Part shown: one piece after another, positions 44,433 through 53,757 of the stretch
Numbering within the stretch: the first letter of the stretch is position 1
Layout: each line of letters opens with the position of its first letter
Assembly (NCBI GenBank): GCA_003797895.1
Contig: RKQB01000006.1
Span: 1-64,000 of the forward strand
Source: Cyclobacteriaceae bacterium YHN15
GTDB taxonomy: Bacteria > Bacteroidota > Bacteroidia > Cytophagales > Cyclobacteriaceae
Length of the DNA stretch: 64,000 nt
Direction: 5' to 3'
Notes under the pieces: model-generated
Databases searched by the model: none
What the model was told of the DNA's origin: nothing
What the model saw: the letters and a program-made list of their open reading frames with translations, nothing else
Position numbers and translations under genes: made by a program

Positions 44433-45694
44433 TGTACAATAAAGGAATGGTTATAAAAAAATCAAATCTTCTCATTTTATTAATTTTATTTCTTTCAATA
44501 GGAAAGGCGAATGGGCAATATAGCATCAAAGGAAAGGTGGTGGATGCTGAATCTTTTCAACCCTTGCCTTTTGCCACTGTATTTATCAACAATTCTACCT
44601 TTGGCGACATTACTAACCAAAATGGGGATTTTCTGATTGATATCCCGGCAGGAACTTATGAATTGGTAATCAGTTTTATGGGTTATCAGGCATTTAAATT
44701 CCCTTTTTCAACGCAGGAACTTAGGGATTCTTATGAATTTCGAATCCTTCAGGAGACAATTGATTTAAAAGAAGCCGAAGTAGAGGAAATAAGGGATGAT
44801 CTATGGCATAAGAATTTGGAGATTTTCCAGGAAAAGTTTCTTGGAAGTACTAGCAATGGTAAAAAATGTAAAATTTTAAACCCTAAAGTTTTGGTCCTTG
44901 ATGGAGAAACCGATGAGACAAAATTATTTGCTAGAGGACGTGATGTGCTAGAAATAGAAAATCCCAATTTAGGTTATACGATTAAGTATGTTTTGGAGGA
45001 ATTTTTTCACGACTTTGAGAGCAACGTGACGGTTTTTGCTGGTTATCCCTATTTTATTGAACAAGACCTTCCGCGGAGGAGAAAAAACAAAGTGCAAGAA
45101 CAAAGAAAATTGGCGTTTGAAGGAAGCATTACCCATTTCATTAGGACCTTGTACCATGATCAATTGAAAGAAGAAGGTTTTGTGGTCAATAAAATTGATC
45201 GTAAACCCAACCCATATAGACCAAGTGATGAAGAAATTGAGGCAACGAAATTATTGCTTGCTGAAACAAGGGCTTGGTTGCGAAGAGATAGCCTTCAACA
45301 AGTCATCAAAAAAGAAAATCTTCCAAAAGAAATGATTGACATTTCAAAGGATTCTTTGACTAGGGAGGATTTGGTAAAAGAAGCCAGGAACGGCTTTCTG
45401 TTTTTAACCTATGAGGATCCTTTTTTTGTGATATTTGAAAAAGAAGCAGAGGAACACAACTACCGAAAGCAACTTTTGAATCAACAACGTTCTAATAGTA
45501 GTAAGGATCGTATCTTTTCGAACCAGGTCAATGCTTTGCCGGTCCAAATCACGAAACTTACCTTGACTGGAAATGCTCTTAGGTTGTTTGATGATGGTAG
45601 TTATTTCCATCCATATGACCTTTATTTGGATGGGTATATGGCTTGGGAAAAGATTGGAGATTTAATGCCTTTCAATTATAAGCCTTCTGATTAG
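44432..45694 (+). CDS. CarboxypepD_reg-domain outer-membrane-associated protein
   Basis: 420 residues if read from ATG 44432; the signal peptide begins at ATG 44447 (MVIKKSNLLILLILFLSIGKANGQ), the more likely start. A CarboxypepD_reg-like domain follows (SIKGKVVDAESFQPLPFATVFI, at about 25-110), then a mostly acidic and basic mixed region (KNLEIFQEKFLGST, LPRRRKNKVQEQRKLAFEGS) without known domain. It overlaps the preceding stop by one base, so the two are translationally coupled and likely act together. Function unknown. Confidence 0.78.
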   Translation: MYNKGMVIKKSNLLILLILFLSIGKANGQYSIKGKVVDAESFQPLPFATVFINNSTFGDITNQNGDFLIDIPAGTYELVISFMGYQAFKFPFSTQELRDSYEFRILQETIDLKEAEVEEIRDDLWHKNLEIFQEKFLGSTSNGKKCKILNPKVLVLDGETDETKLFARGRDVLEIENPNLGYTIKYVLEEFFHDFESNVTVFAGYPYFIEQDLPRRRKNKVQEQRKLAFEGSITHFIRTLYHDQLKEEGFVVNKIDRKPNPYRPSDEEIEATKLLLAETRAWLRRDSLQQVIKKENLPKEMIDISKDSLTREDLVKEARNGFLFLTYEDPFFVIFEKEAEEHNYRKQLLNQQRSNSSKDRIFSNQVNALPVQITKLTLTGNALRLFDDGSYFHPYDLYLDGYMAWEKIGDLMPFNYKPSD

Positions 45695-45904
45695 AAATTA
45701 TCTTTGACAATCATAAGATAAAATTTATTTATAAACCTTTCCGCAATTATATAGGTAAAGAAATTCAGTAGGTAATTTATTTTTCTTTGGTCAAATAACG
45801 ATCAATTCCCAACCAGACTGCCGCCAAGCAGGTTTCTAGCTAGGATCTCTACTTATTAAAAAAGTAAATTATTTGGTCAGTGGTGGAATATAGGATTTAG
45901 AAAT

Positions 45905-47578
45905 TTATTGATCAAACAATGGAGGTCTTTTTCCCTGCCAATCGGTATATTCCTGGTAGGCTCTTCCTAACATTATCAGCTTTTCTTCTTCAAACAAATT
46001 AGCTAGAAAGGTGATGGATACCGGACTGCCCTTTTCATTAAAACCATTGGGCATGCAAAGTGCCGGGTGGCCCGTTAGGTTGGTGATCTGCAATTGGTTT
46101 CCGCCATAGGAGGGAGTAACAATTACATCATATTCTGAGAACAAGGCATGGATTTCTTCAATCAGGATATTCCTGAACCGGTTGGCTTGGAGGTATTCCA
46201 CTGCCGGGATAAATCTGGAGGAACGGAATAAATTCGGCCAGGCATTACGGTGCTGGGCTACCAAAAGGTCATCCTGATCCAATCGGGTAATCTCATCAAA
46301 AGCGGCGGCTCCCTCCACATAAAGGGAAATTAACATCGAGGAAACATCCACAGAAGTCTTAAGCTCCAAAGGATGAAGTTCCACGCCCATTTCCTTCAAC
46401 TCTTCCAATACCCTCTTATCTTGTTCAGTTGCCCTATCCCCTTCAAAAAATGAGGCAAAATATCCGATTTTAAGGTCTTCGATAGATTTTTTTGCATCAT
46501 AATTAAAGGCCGCAGAAACCGTACTCTTATCTTTAGGATCAAACCCGTTAATGGTAGCCAACACAATGGCATTATCCAAGGCTGAACGCGATATCGGTCC
46601 GATTTTGTCCATACTCCAACTCAAAGCCATCGCCCCATGCCGGCTCACTCTTCCAAAAGTAGGTCGTAAACCGGTAACTCCATTTCGTGTAGATGGGGAC
46701 ACAATACTTCCCAAAGTTTCCGTTCCAATGGCAAAAGGAACCAAACCCGCACTTACTGCAGAGGCTGAACCTGCTGAAGATCCACTGGATCCCTGCTCCA
46801 GGTTCCATGGGTTTTTGGTCACCCCTCCGTACCACACATCTCCCATGGCTAAAGCGCCTAAGGTAAATTTACCTACCAATACTGCTCCTGACTCCTGTAA
46901 TTTCTCTACCACGGTAGCTGTCTCATCAATGACCTGATCTTTGTAGGGCATGGCACCCCATGTGGTTTTGGTGCCCTTTACGGCCAATAAATCTTTAATG
47001 CCATAAGGTATCCCATGCAAAGGCCCCCTGTATTTTCCTTCGGCTATCTCTGCATCCATGGCTTTTGCGGACGCAATAGCATCATCTTCCAGAAGGGTAA
47101 TCAAACACTGTAGGGTATCGGCATAATTCTTAATCCTTTCCAGGTAAATCCTGGTCAGCCTCTCAGAACTGATTTTTTTGTGTTTGATCAAAACGGCTAG
47201 GTTAGAAACAGGAAGATACGCAATGTCATGGTCATTGACTGGTAATCCTACCTCTTTGGGCAAACCCCAATCATAGGGCTTTTGGACCTGATCCGGAACA
47301 AAGCCATGAGGAAGGGGATTGAAATAAAGTGCAGGGGCTACAGCATTGGTCAGCTTTTGGCTCCTCATCCGTTCAAAACTGTTTCGATGGTTGCTTAGAT
47401 TTTGTACCATACTGTCTCTTTCAGCAGGTGTAAATTCCAGGCCAATCAAAGTTTCACCCGCTGAAATGATAGCAGGTGTGATATTACCGGTCTTTTTTCC
47501 AGCAATAAAACCAAGGAACAAAAGACCTGCTCCAAGAATAAATAAACCGAGCTTTGACTTATATTTTGAAGGCATCAT
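45905..47578 (-). CDS. Membrane-anchored amidase
   Basis: 557 residues. An N-terminal anchor (LGLFILGAGLLFLGFIAG) precedes an amidase-signature domain: catalytic Lys195 in GIPYGIKDLLAVKG, the Ser-rich motif GSSGSSAGSASAVSAG (263-278) and the nucleophile Ser291 in GTETLGSIVSPSTRNG. It belongs to the GatA/FAAH family but is longer at the N terminus and is anchored on the periplasmic side. It probably hydrolyses an amide substrate outside the cytoplasm; no GatB/C genes are nearby. Stands alone on its strand. Confidence 0.88.
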   Translation of the reverse strand: MMPSKYKSKLGLFILGAGLLFLGFIAGKKTGNITPAIISAGETLIGLEFTPAERDSMVQNLSNHRNSFERMRSQKLTNAVAPALYFNPLPHGFVPDQVQKPYDWGLPKEVGLPVNDHDIAYLPVSNLAVLIKHKKISSERLTRIYLERIKNYADTLQCLITLLEDDAIASAKAMDAEIAEGKYRGPLHGIPYGIKDLLAVKGTKTTWGAMPYKDQVIDETATVVEKLQESGAVLVGKFTLGALAMGDVWYGGVTKNPWNLEQGSSGSSAGSASAVSAGLVPFAIGTETLGSIVSPSTRNGVTGLRPTFGRVSRHGAMALSWSMDKIGPISRSALDNAIVLATINGFDPKDKSTVSAAFNYDAKKSIEDLKIGYFASFFEGDRATEQDKRVLEELKEMGVELHPLELKTSVDVSSMLISLYVEGAAAFDEITRLDQDDLLVAQHRNAWPNLFRSSRFIPAVEYLQANRFRNILIEEIHALFSEYDVIVTPSYGGNQLQITNLTGHPALCMPNGFNEKGSPVSITFLANLFEEEKLIMLGRAYQEYTDWQGKRPPLFDQ

Positions 47579-47652
47579 GTAGTTTTGTGTTTGGGTTGAA
47601 AACCAATCAGAAAGGGATAAGTTAATTTTCCTGAATATAAAGAAATAACATC

Positions 47653-48090
47653 ATGGACAAAAACAGCATTATGCCAAGCTTTCCAATGCCAATGCGTGGC
47701 CTCTTATTGCTTACAGGAATGTATACCTTTGCATGGTCTGCATTCTTCAGGTATTTTGGAGAGGATCTGTTGAAATGGCTTTCCATGAATTCAACAGAAG
47801 CCTTGGACTTCAATGGGAGGATTTTTGGATCAATAGGTATGTTGATCAGTTTTTTGATATTCCTTAGTGCTTTTTACCCCATCAGTTGGCATTACCTCAT
47901 TATGGTAGGAATTGCGGGAAAACTATTGCTTGCAGGCTGGTTTCTCTTTTCATTTATACCGGAATTAGGCTGGAACAAACGTTCGATCTTCCACTTGGTT
48001 TTCAATGAATTGCTTTGGTTAATCCCCTTGTCCATCATCCTTTTTAGATCAATCCGTGTGAAAAAATATTTGAAAGAACTGCCTGAGTAA
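47653..48090 (+). CDS. Four-helix membrane protein of unknown function
   Basis: 145 residues with four hydrophobic segments (MRGLLLLTGMYTFAWSAFFRYF, FGSIGMLISFLIFLSAFY, YLIMVGIAGKLLLAGWFLFSFI, LVFNELLWLIPLSIILFRSI). Charged residues at the ends agree with an integral inner-membrane protein. I know no family. It is divergent from the amidase gene (74 bp gap) and convergent with the SUMF1-like gene. Confidence 0.65.
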   Translation: MDKNSIMPSFPMPMRGLLLLTGMYTFAWSAFFRYFGEDLLKWLSMNSTEALDFNGRIFGSIGMLISFLIFLSAFYPISWHYLIMVGIAGKLLLAGWFLFSFIPELGWNKRSIFHLVFNELLWLIPLSIILFRSIRVKKYLKELPE

Positions 48091-48104
48091 GGCTACAAAT
48101 GAAT

Positions 48105-48950
48105 TTATTTTATTTCTCTTACCAACCTAAACCCTACATCATATCCATTTCCAGGCCCCCCTCCATGGAATAAATAAGTGGCATTGGTAAGGTCAGAAGT
48201 AATACTTCCTCCTTTCAGGACATGTACTGTACCCTTCACCGGAGGAATTGGATCTGCAAAAACCCCGTCATTATAATAATCTTCTACCCATTCCCAAACG
48301 TTTCCGAGCATATCGAATAATCCCCAAGGATTAGGCTTTTTTGTTCCAACTGGCTGGGTTGTTCCTTTATCTATTTGTTGGATCCAAGCCTGTTCGATCG
48401 TTTCTGCCCAGGAAAGCAAGGCATCATTCCCTGCTCTTGCAGCAAATTCCCATTCAAATTCTGTAGGTAAGCGATATCGGTAAATGCTATCCCTATGGTT
48501 CAGTTTGGTCAAAAAATCCTGAACCATTTCCCAGCTAACATTCTCAACAGGGTGTAAATCTGTATTCCTTCCTACTTTTTTCTCGTTAAAAAATGAAGGA
48601 TTGGAACCCATGACTTCCTTCCATTGTCCTTGGGTAACTTCATATTTCCCTATGAAATAGCTTTGTGTAATATTTACCCAAAAACCTGGTCTGGAATCCC
48701 TTTCAGCCATTACCTTACATTTTTCAAAATCTTCCTTTGTCCATTTTGCTTCCTCAGGTACATCTCTTGTATCTGGATAAGCAGGGCATTCAATTTCTAT
48801 TCTTCCCACCAAAAGTCTTCCAGGTTCTATCTTTTGAAATTCCATACCAAAACTATTGGGAGAACCATAATCTTTCTGTTGGGCAAAAAGAGGGTATGAT
48901 GCCATCCATCCTACAAAAAACAATATTTGAACCAAATGCTTCATTTTCAA
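48105..48950 (-). CDS. SUMF1/FGE-fold protein without catalytic Cys
   Basis: 281 residues with signal peptide MKMKHLVQILFFVGWMASYPLFAQ. The formylglycine-generating-enzyme fold is clear: FGMEFQKIEPGRLLVGRIE, YFIGKYEVTQGQWKEVMGSNPSFF, HPVENVSWEMVQDFLTKLN, YRLPTEFEWEFAARAGN, NPWGLFDMLGNVWEWVEDYYND and YDVGFRLVREIK. The two active-site Cys of true FGE are absent: its C-terminal region LKGGSITSDLTNATYLFHGGG carries none. It is thus probably a binding or structural member. It overlaps the DUF1080 gene by 4 bp. Confidence 0.85.
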   Translation of the reverse strand: MKMKHLVQILFFVGWMASYPLFAQQKDYGSPNSFGMEFQKIEPGRLLVGRIEIECPAYPDTRDVPEEAKWTKEDFEKCKVMAERDSRPGFWVNITQSYFIGKYEVTQGQWKEVMGSNPSFFNEKKVGRNTDLHPVENVSWEMVQDFLTKLNHRDSIYRYRLPTEFEWEFAARAGNDALLSWAETIEQAWIQQIDKGTTQPVGTKKPNPWGLFDMLGNVWEWVEDYYNDGVFADPIPPVKGTVHVLKGGSITSDLTNATYLFHGGGPGNGYDVGFRLVREIK

Positions 48951-49714
48951 AAAGCCGGTTTAAGTTCTCTGATCACAATATTCCTAAAGGAATGTGCAGC
49001 GTCAGGTCTCCAAGAGAAATCACAGCACCTTCCTCCCGGTACAGGCTGAAGAGTAGCACTCCAGTGCAACTGCAATGCGATCATGCCCTCTTTCACATCC
49101 CCTATCAAATCATTCCTTTGCCCTTCCGCATCCCACATGTGTATTCCATTTATCCACAGCGAAACTTTTGGTATTTCTCCGGTAATACGGATCCGGAAAC
49201 TATTCCAATCTCCCTTTTTCCAAACCTCTTCTACATTATCTATTTTGGCATTGATAGAGGTTCTTAGCATCTCGCCGAAAAAATTGCCCGTTCCCTCTTC
49301 ACCATCTCCTGACAATTCCAACTGATAAGCCGAGCCACTTTCGCTTGACCGGAGAAAAATACCTCCATTCGTTCCAGGATGGCCTTTGAATTCAAATTGT
49401 AACTCAAAATCCTGGTATTTTTTGTCTTTTAGAAGAATTCCCCCCTGACCATAGGGATATTGCTTCATCACTATTGCCCCATCTTCCACATAAAAATTTT
49501 CCATCGTTCCATGGTGATTGGTTTTGCTGATGTGCCAGCCCTTTAAGTCCTTCCCATTAAAAATGGTATCGTATTCATTTTGTGCATAATTATCTTGTGC
49601 AAAACTTATATGACTATTGAATATAAAAAATGCGCCTACTGATATCCTTCCAAAAAACCCAAAATAGAAGAAGAAATTGTCTTTTCTTCTACCTGATCGA
49701 ACTGCTTTCTGCAT
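48947..49714 (-). CDS. DUF1080 (3-keto-disaccharide hydrolase) protein
   Basis: 255 residues. After an N-terminal hydrophobic segment (FFFYFGFFGRISVGAFFIFNS) the DUF1080 jelly-roll follows: DTIFNGKDLKGWHISK, FYVEDGAIVMKQYPYGQGGILLKDKKYQDFELQFEFK, NGGIFLRSSESGSAYQLEL, WNSFRIRITGEIPKVSLWINGI. Family members hydrolyse or lyse 3-keto-glycosides made by FAD dehydrogenases. It is the middle gene of a minus-strand operon with the sugar dehydrogenase-cytochrome c gene upstream and the SUMF1-like gene downstream. Confidence 0.88.
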   Translation of the reverse strand: MQKAVRSGRRKDNFFFYFGFFGRISVGAFFIFNSHISFAQDNYAQNEYDTIFNGKDLKGWHISKTNHHGTMENFYVEDGAIVMKQYPYGQGGILLKDKKYQDFELQFEFKGHPGTNGGIFLRSSESGSAYQLELSGDGEEGTGNFFGEMLRTSINAKIDNVEEVWKKGDWNSFRIRITGEIPKVSLWINGIHMWDAEGQRNDLIGDVKEGMIALQLHWSATLQPVPGGRCCDFSWRPDAAHSFRNIVIRELKPAF

Positions 49715-49720
49715 AGGCTA

Positions 49721-52513
49721 TTATTTTATAAATTCTAATCCTGTCATCATGATCAACGCATCACTTTCCTTTGCTACGGGGTTTTTTACCACGATATATA
49801 AATCATGGATTCCATCTGAATTAGAAACATCAAAGGTTGCCGGAAGACCCATAGCATCCCCGAAGAAAGGGCCTTTATCACCTTTTGGAGCAGGAGGTAT
49901 TGTATATGGTTCACCAATTATCTTACCTTCAGGACTGTCCAGTCTGAGCTCTATGGTTGCGCCGATAAAATGTGACCAGTGCCAAAAACGATTGGGCGCT
50001 CCGACTTTGATCTTGTTGATATCAGTAAGGTCAATTTCTTTGAAACCTATATGTCCACCTTTCCCTGTGAAAATAAAGCCCGGATCATTGGTGGAAGGGG
50101 TGTATGATATACCTTTCTCCGAAAAGATATCTGCTTCCTCAGGAGCCAAAACCGGATATCTTAGAAGAAAATAATCCTTCCCAGTCAGGTTCAGGCCCTC
50201 TTTTTCCGATGATCCTTTGTCGGTATAACTTGCCAAGAAAACATAAGACCCCATTTCCAAAGGAGTTCGGAAATACGAATCCAGCCTTTTGCCCCTTCCC
50301 CTTTTGTTGTAGGCTTTTGTCTGGTATTGCCCTGATGATCCTAGATTGATATTTTCCCCATTTTCAGAATCTATTTCAAGGATATAATCAATGATCTGAG
50401 AAATTTCAGAAGGATTCAACATGGATTGTGGTGGCATGGGTAATTCTCCCCATTTACCTGAACCTCCTTCAGAAATACTTTTTGAAAGGATATCAAAAGC
50501 TTTGGGATCTTTCTTATACCTATTGGCGATATCCTGAAAAGAAGGACCAACCAATTTTCTGTCCACTAAATGACAGGAAAGGCAATTGCTTTTTTGTACC
50601 AAAGCTTTCGCATTGAGATGTCTTAACTTAGTGTCAGTATTCAGTTTAACTTGCCTGTCTAATAACGACAATTGCTGATAGCCCATTCCTGAAGGAATAT
50701 ATTGTGCGGTGACCAACACATCTTCTTTCCTTATATTTCTTTCTATCAAACTCCCCTCTTCTTTATCTTCAACAGAAACTACATATTTGATCATCGCATC
50801 CGGGAAGTAAAAACTTTGGTTCCCTTCCAAAATTTGAAACTTTACTTGGGGCTGACTGTTCCCGGCAATGATTTGGAATGAATCCTCAGAAGCAAGCCCT
50901 TCGGGATCTTTTACCTCCAGATTTACTACATATTTACCTGGTTCTTCAAGTATCAATGTGGGATTTGAGTCCGTAATGCTTTGGACCATTTTACCATTAA
51001 TTTCATTGATTGTCCACTTGTAAGTCAAAGGATCACCATCAAAATCCAAACTCTCTTCAGACGATAGTCTTAGCTTCAAAGGTGTTTGTCCATCCAGGAC
51101 ATTAGCGCTTGCTCTGGCAATCGGTGCCCTATTGCCTGCATTGTATTCTATTCTGGAGATTTTTCCCTGTCCACCTATCCCGTATTCTACTAAATATAAA
51201 TCCCCATTGGGACTGAAATCCATATCCAAAGGCTGACTATGTGTCAATAGTTCTGCAGGAAGAAATCTCTCCAAGGAAATTACTTTGGAGCGCTGCTCAT
51301 CCATTTCCACCACCATGATCCAATTCCGGACATAATCGGTAATAAACCATTTGCCTTCAAAATAGTCCGGGAAAACCCTTTCTGCATTTTTTGAGAAATC
51401 CTTCTTTCTAAAAATCGGACCACCAACTGCCGACCTGGCGGCACTACCCAATATGGGCCACTCTTCCGAAACTTGGTAAGGATAGGCCATAAGAGCTTCC
51501 TGTGCGGGCGGAAGAATCTTGAGGCCAGTATTGTTGGGAGAATCGTTGTAGCTGGAGTCAGGCTTATATGGGTCGCCGTATTCTCCGGTAGCATAATCAT
51601 AACTTTTGTAAGCCCTGTTATAGCCGATAAAATAAGGCCAACCATAATTTCCCGGACCTTTGGCGACATTGAACTCGTCGTAACCCATTGGCCCAAATTC
51701 GTCGGAGTCCATTCCTGCATCCGGCCCAACTTCTCCCCAATGGAGGTATTGGGTTTTGGAATCTATGGACAGCCTCCAAGGGTTTCTGTTGCCCATTACA
51801 TAAATCTCAGGTAAGGTATTTGGGGTGCCCTCTGCAAATAAGTTTCCCTCAGGAATTTCGTAGGTTCCGTCCGGTCGAGGCCTGATCCTGATGATACTTC
51901 CTCTTAAATCATTGGTATTGCCGGCAGTTCTTGCCTCATCTTCCCCGCGACCCCCTTCATTTTCAAAAGCAAGTGGACTATATTGGGTCGGATGAGAATC
52001 TGCCCCTATGCTGAGGTAGAGGTTTCCTTCTTTATCCCAAGTCATTCCTCCTCCAAAATGCTGACCATCCGGTTGTTCCCAAGGAACAGTCAGAATTATT
52101 TTTTCAGCTGAGAAATCCAGTTTGCCTTCTTTATCCAATTCAAACCTGGAAAGCCGCAAAGCATTCCCTTTGTCTACTGCTGCCGAAAAAAAGAGAAACA
52201 ATTGGCGGTTACTCTCAAAATCTCTATCCAGCAAAATCCCTATCAAACCTGGTGCAATTTCTTCAGTTAGGTCTAAAGTGCCTAATAATTCTACCTCCTC
52301 CGTTTTTTCATTGAATCGTTTGACATTTCCGATCCGCTCAATCCAATACACATTACCACTCTGATCGAATTCAATTTGAAGCGGCTCCTCTAAGCCCTCA
52401 ACAAGGATTCTCTGTATAAATCTATTGTCTTCAGGCCGAATGGATTCAACTTGCTTAGAATCTTTTTTACAGGCAGTGCTAAAACCAAGAAAAAGAATAA
52501 GGATAAACTTCAT
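49721..52513 (-). CDS. Sugar dehydrogenase/PKD/cytochrome c fusion lipoprotein
   Basis: 930 residues from ATG 52513, where a lipoprotein signal begins (MKFILILFLGFSTACKK, Cys near 15); an upstream in-frame ATG at 52564 is unlikely. Residues ~35-460 are a six-bladed propeller of the PQQ-dependent soluble glucose/sorbosone dehydrogenase type (LLDRDFESNRQLFLFFS, NLYLSIGADSH, NRNPWRLSID). A PKD-like domain follows (~463-550), then a class I cytochrome c with CLSCH (644-648) and distal Met693 (GELPMPPQSM), then a CBM6-like C-terminal domain. It would oxidise a sugar and pass electrons through its own heme. DUF1080 follows after 6 bp. Confidence 0.9.
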   Translation of the reverse strand: MKFILILFLGFSTACKKDSKQVESIRPEDNRFIQRILVEGLEEPLQIEFDQSGNVYWIERIGNVKRFNEKTEEVELLGTLDLTEEIAPGLIGILLDRDFESNRQLFLFFSAAVDKGNALRLSRFELDKEGKLDFSAEKIILTVPWEQPDGQHFGGGMTWDKEGNLYLSIGADSHPTQYSPLAFENEGGRGEDEARTAGNTNDLRGSIIRIRPRPDGTYEIPEGNLFAEGTPNTLPEIYVMGNRNPWRLSIDSKTQYLHWGEVGPDAGMDSDEFGPMGYDEFNVAKGPGNYGWPYFIGYNRAYKSYDYATGEYGDPYKPDSSYNDSPNNTGLKILPPAQEALMAYPYQVSEEWPILGSAARSAVGGPIFRKKDFSKNAERVFPDYFEGKWFITDYVRNWIMVVEMDEQRSKVISLERFLPAELLTHSQPLDMDFSPNGDLYLVEYGIGGQGKISRIEYNAGNRAPIARASANVLDGQTPLKLRLSSEESLDFDGDPLTYKWTINEINGKMVQSITDSNPTLILEEPGKYVVNLEVKDPEGLASEDSFQIIAGNSQPQVKFQILEGNQSFYFPDAMIKYVVSVEDKEEGSLIERNIRKEDVLVTAQYIPSGMGYQQLSLLDRQVKLNTDTKLRHLNAKALVQKSNCLSCHLVDRKLVGPSFQDIANRYKKDPKAFDILSKSISEGGSGKWGELPMPPQSMLNPSEISQIIDYILEIDSENGENINLGSSGQYQTKAYNKRGRGKRLDSYFRTPLEMGSYVFLASYTDKGSSEKEGLNLTGKDYFLLRYPVLAPEEADIFSEKGISYTPSTNDPGFIFTGKGGHIGFKEIDLTDINKIKVGAPNRFWHWSHFIGATIELRLDSPEGKIIGEPYTIPPAPKGDKGPFFGDAMGLPATFDVSNSDGIHDLYIVVKNPVAKESDALIMMTGLEFIK

Positions 52514-52786
52514 CTTGACTTTTGAATAAAAGGAAAAGCCTGAATATTCCGGAAAAGCAATCATGGATGGTTATTGGGGGATGTTGAACGATATATAAAT
52601 ATGGAAATTGTATTTTGAAAAGATAAAGGATTATTGACAATCGGAGAATTTGATGACTTTGAACTTATTTCTCATCCTCAAATAATTCTTAAAATCACGC
52701 ATTTCTACAACAGTTGTATTTTTGAAAGAGGACAACAATTCTTTAGGATCTTTTTTTAAATTTAAAACTTATATAGCTTATCACCG

Positions 52787-53752
52787 ATGAACCGTAGGAA
52801 ATTTATTATTAAAAGTACCTTTTCAACTGCAGGATTGGGTTTAATGCCTGCCTTCTCTTATTCAAAAAACATGAAAATAACCAATACAGATTTCGGAGTA
52901 GCACTTTTTACCCTACCCAAAGCCCTTTCAGCGGATTTTGAAGGTACAATCCGAATGATCAGCGAAATAGGGTACAAGGAATTGGAGTTCTTTGGCCCAT
53001 ACGATTTTAGTGATGAGGGTGTTAAAAAGAGTTGGAATCAGCTAACACCACTTCTTGGGTTTTCGGGAAGCGGATATTTTGGTCATTCCTACAAAGAGAC
53101 GCGGCAAATACTGGATAGGTATGGATTAAAAGCCCCAGCTATTCATGTGGACCTTAAAACCTTGGATGACAATATGGGTCAAGTGGCAGAGGCCGCAAAT
53201 GTTATCGGACATAAATTTGTGGGAATTGCGATGATCCCGGAAGAAATGAGACCTGATTTGGAAGGGTATAAGAAGACAATAGATACTTTCAATAGGGTTG
53301 GAGCATCTGCCAAAAAATATGGGCTGACGTTTTTTTATCATAATCATGGCTATGGTCACAAGGCAATGGATGGTGTAGTCCCATTTGATTTAATTCTAAA
53401 AAACACTGATCCTGAATTGGTAAAAATGGAATTGGATGTTTTCTGGTTTGCTGTGGCAGGAGTAGATTCCAAAAAGATACTCAAGGAAAATCCGGGCAGG
53501 TTTCCATTGCTTCACATTAAAGATATGAGCGAGACAAAAACGTTTTCCGGAGATGGTGGAAACCCTTCAGAATGGATGAGTCTTTTCCCCTATTTGACAG
53601 ACGCAGGAGATGGGGTTTTGGACCTTCCGGGAATTTTGAAACAAGCAAAAAAATCAGGAGTAAAGCACTTTTTCCTTGAAAAAGACAATACTCCTGAATT
53701 TGAAAGCGTATTGATGAGAAGTTTTAACTTCCTCTCCAAGCTGAAACTTTAG
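52787..53752 (+). CDS. Tat-exported sugar isomerase/epimerase-like TIM barrel
   Basis: 321 residues of the AP-endonuclease-2/xylose-isomerase-like TIM barrel superfamily. The N terminus MNRRKFIIKSTFSTAGLGLMPAF is a Tat signal. Metal ligand regions: YKELEFFGPYDF, GLTFFYHNHGYGH, KMELDVFWFAVAG and PLLHIKDMS, the usual Glu, Asp and His set. Members of this group act as 3-keto-glucoside lyases/hydratases in Bacteroidota. It diverges from the dehydrogenase fusion gene and probably belongs to the same pathway. Confidence 0.86.
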   Translation: MNRRKFIIKSTFSTAGLGLMPAFSYSKNMKITNTDFGVALFTLPKALSADFEGTIRMISEIGYKELEFFGPYDFSDEGVKKSWNQLTPLLGFSGSGYFGHSYKETRQILDRYGLKAPAIHVDLKTLDDNMGQVAEAANVIGHKFVGIAMIPEEMRPDLEGYKKTIDTFNRVGASAKKYGLTFFYHNHGYGHKAMDGVVPFDLILKNTDPELVKMELDVFWFAVAGVDSKKILKENPGRFPLLHIKDMSETKTFSGDGGNPSEWMSLFPYLTDAGDGVLDLPGILKQAKKSGVKHFFLEKDNTPEFESVLMRSFNFLSKLKL

Positions 53753-53757
53753 AAATT

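Noticed and set aside
45780..45850. Possible repeat remnant before the amidase gene end (AACCAGACTGCCGCC.. region)
   Set aside because: It resembles the 15408-15431 palindrome only loosely, and no inverted partner can be found.
48737..49267. Plus-strand frame of 176 residues over the SUMF1-like and DUF1080 genes
   Set aside because: Antisense shadow of two genes with clear domains; amino-acid composition rich in Ser, Pro and Phe is not protein-like.
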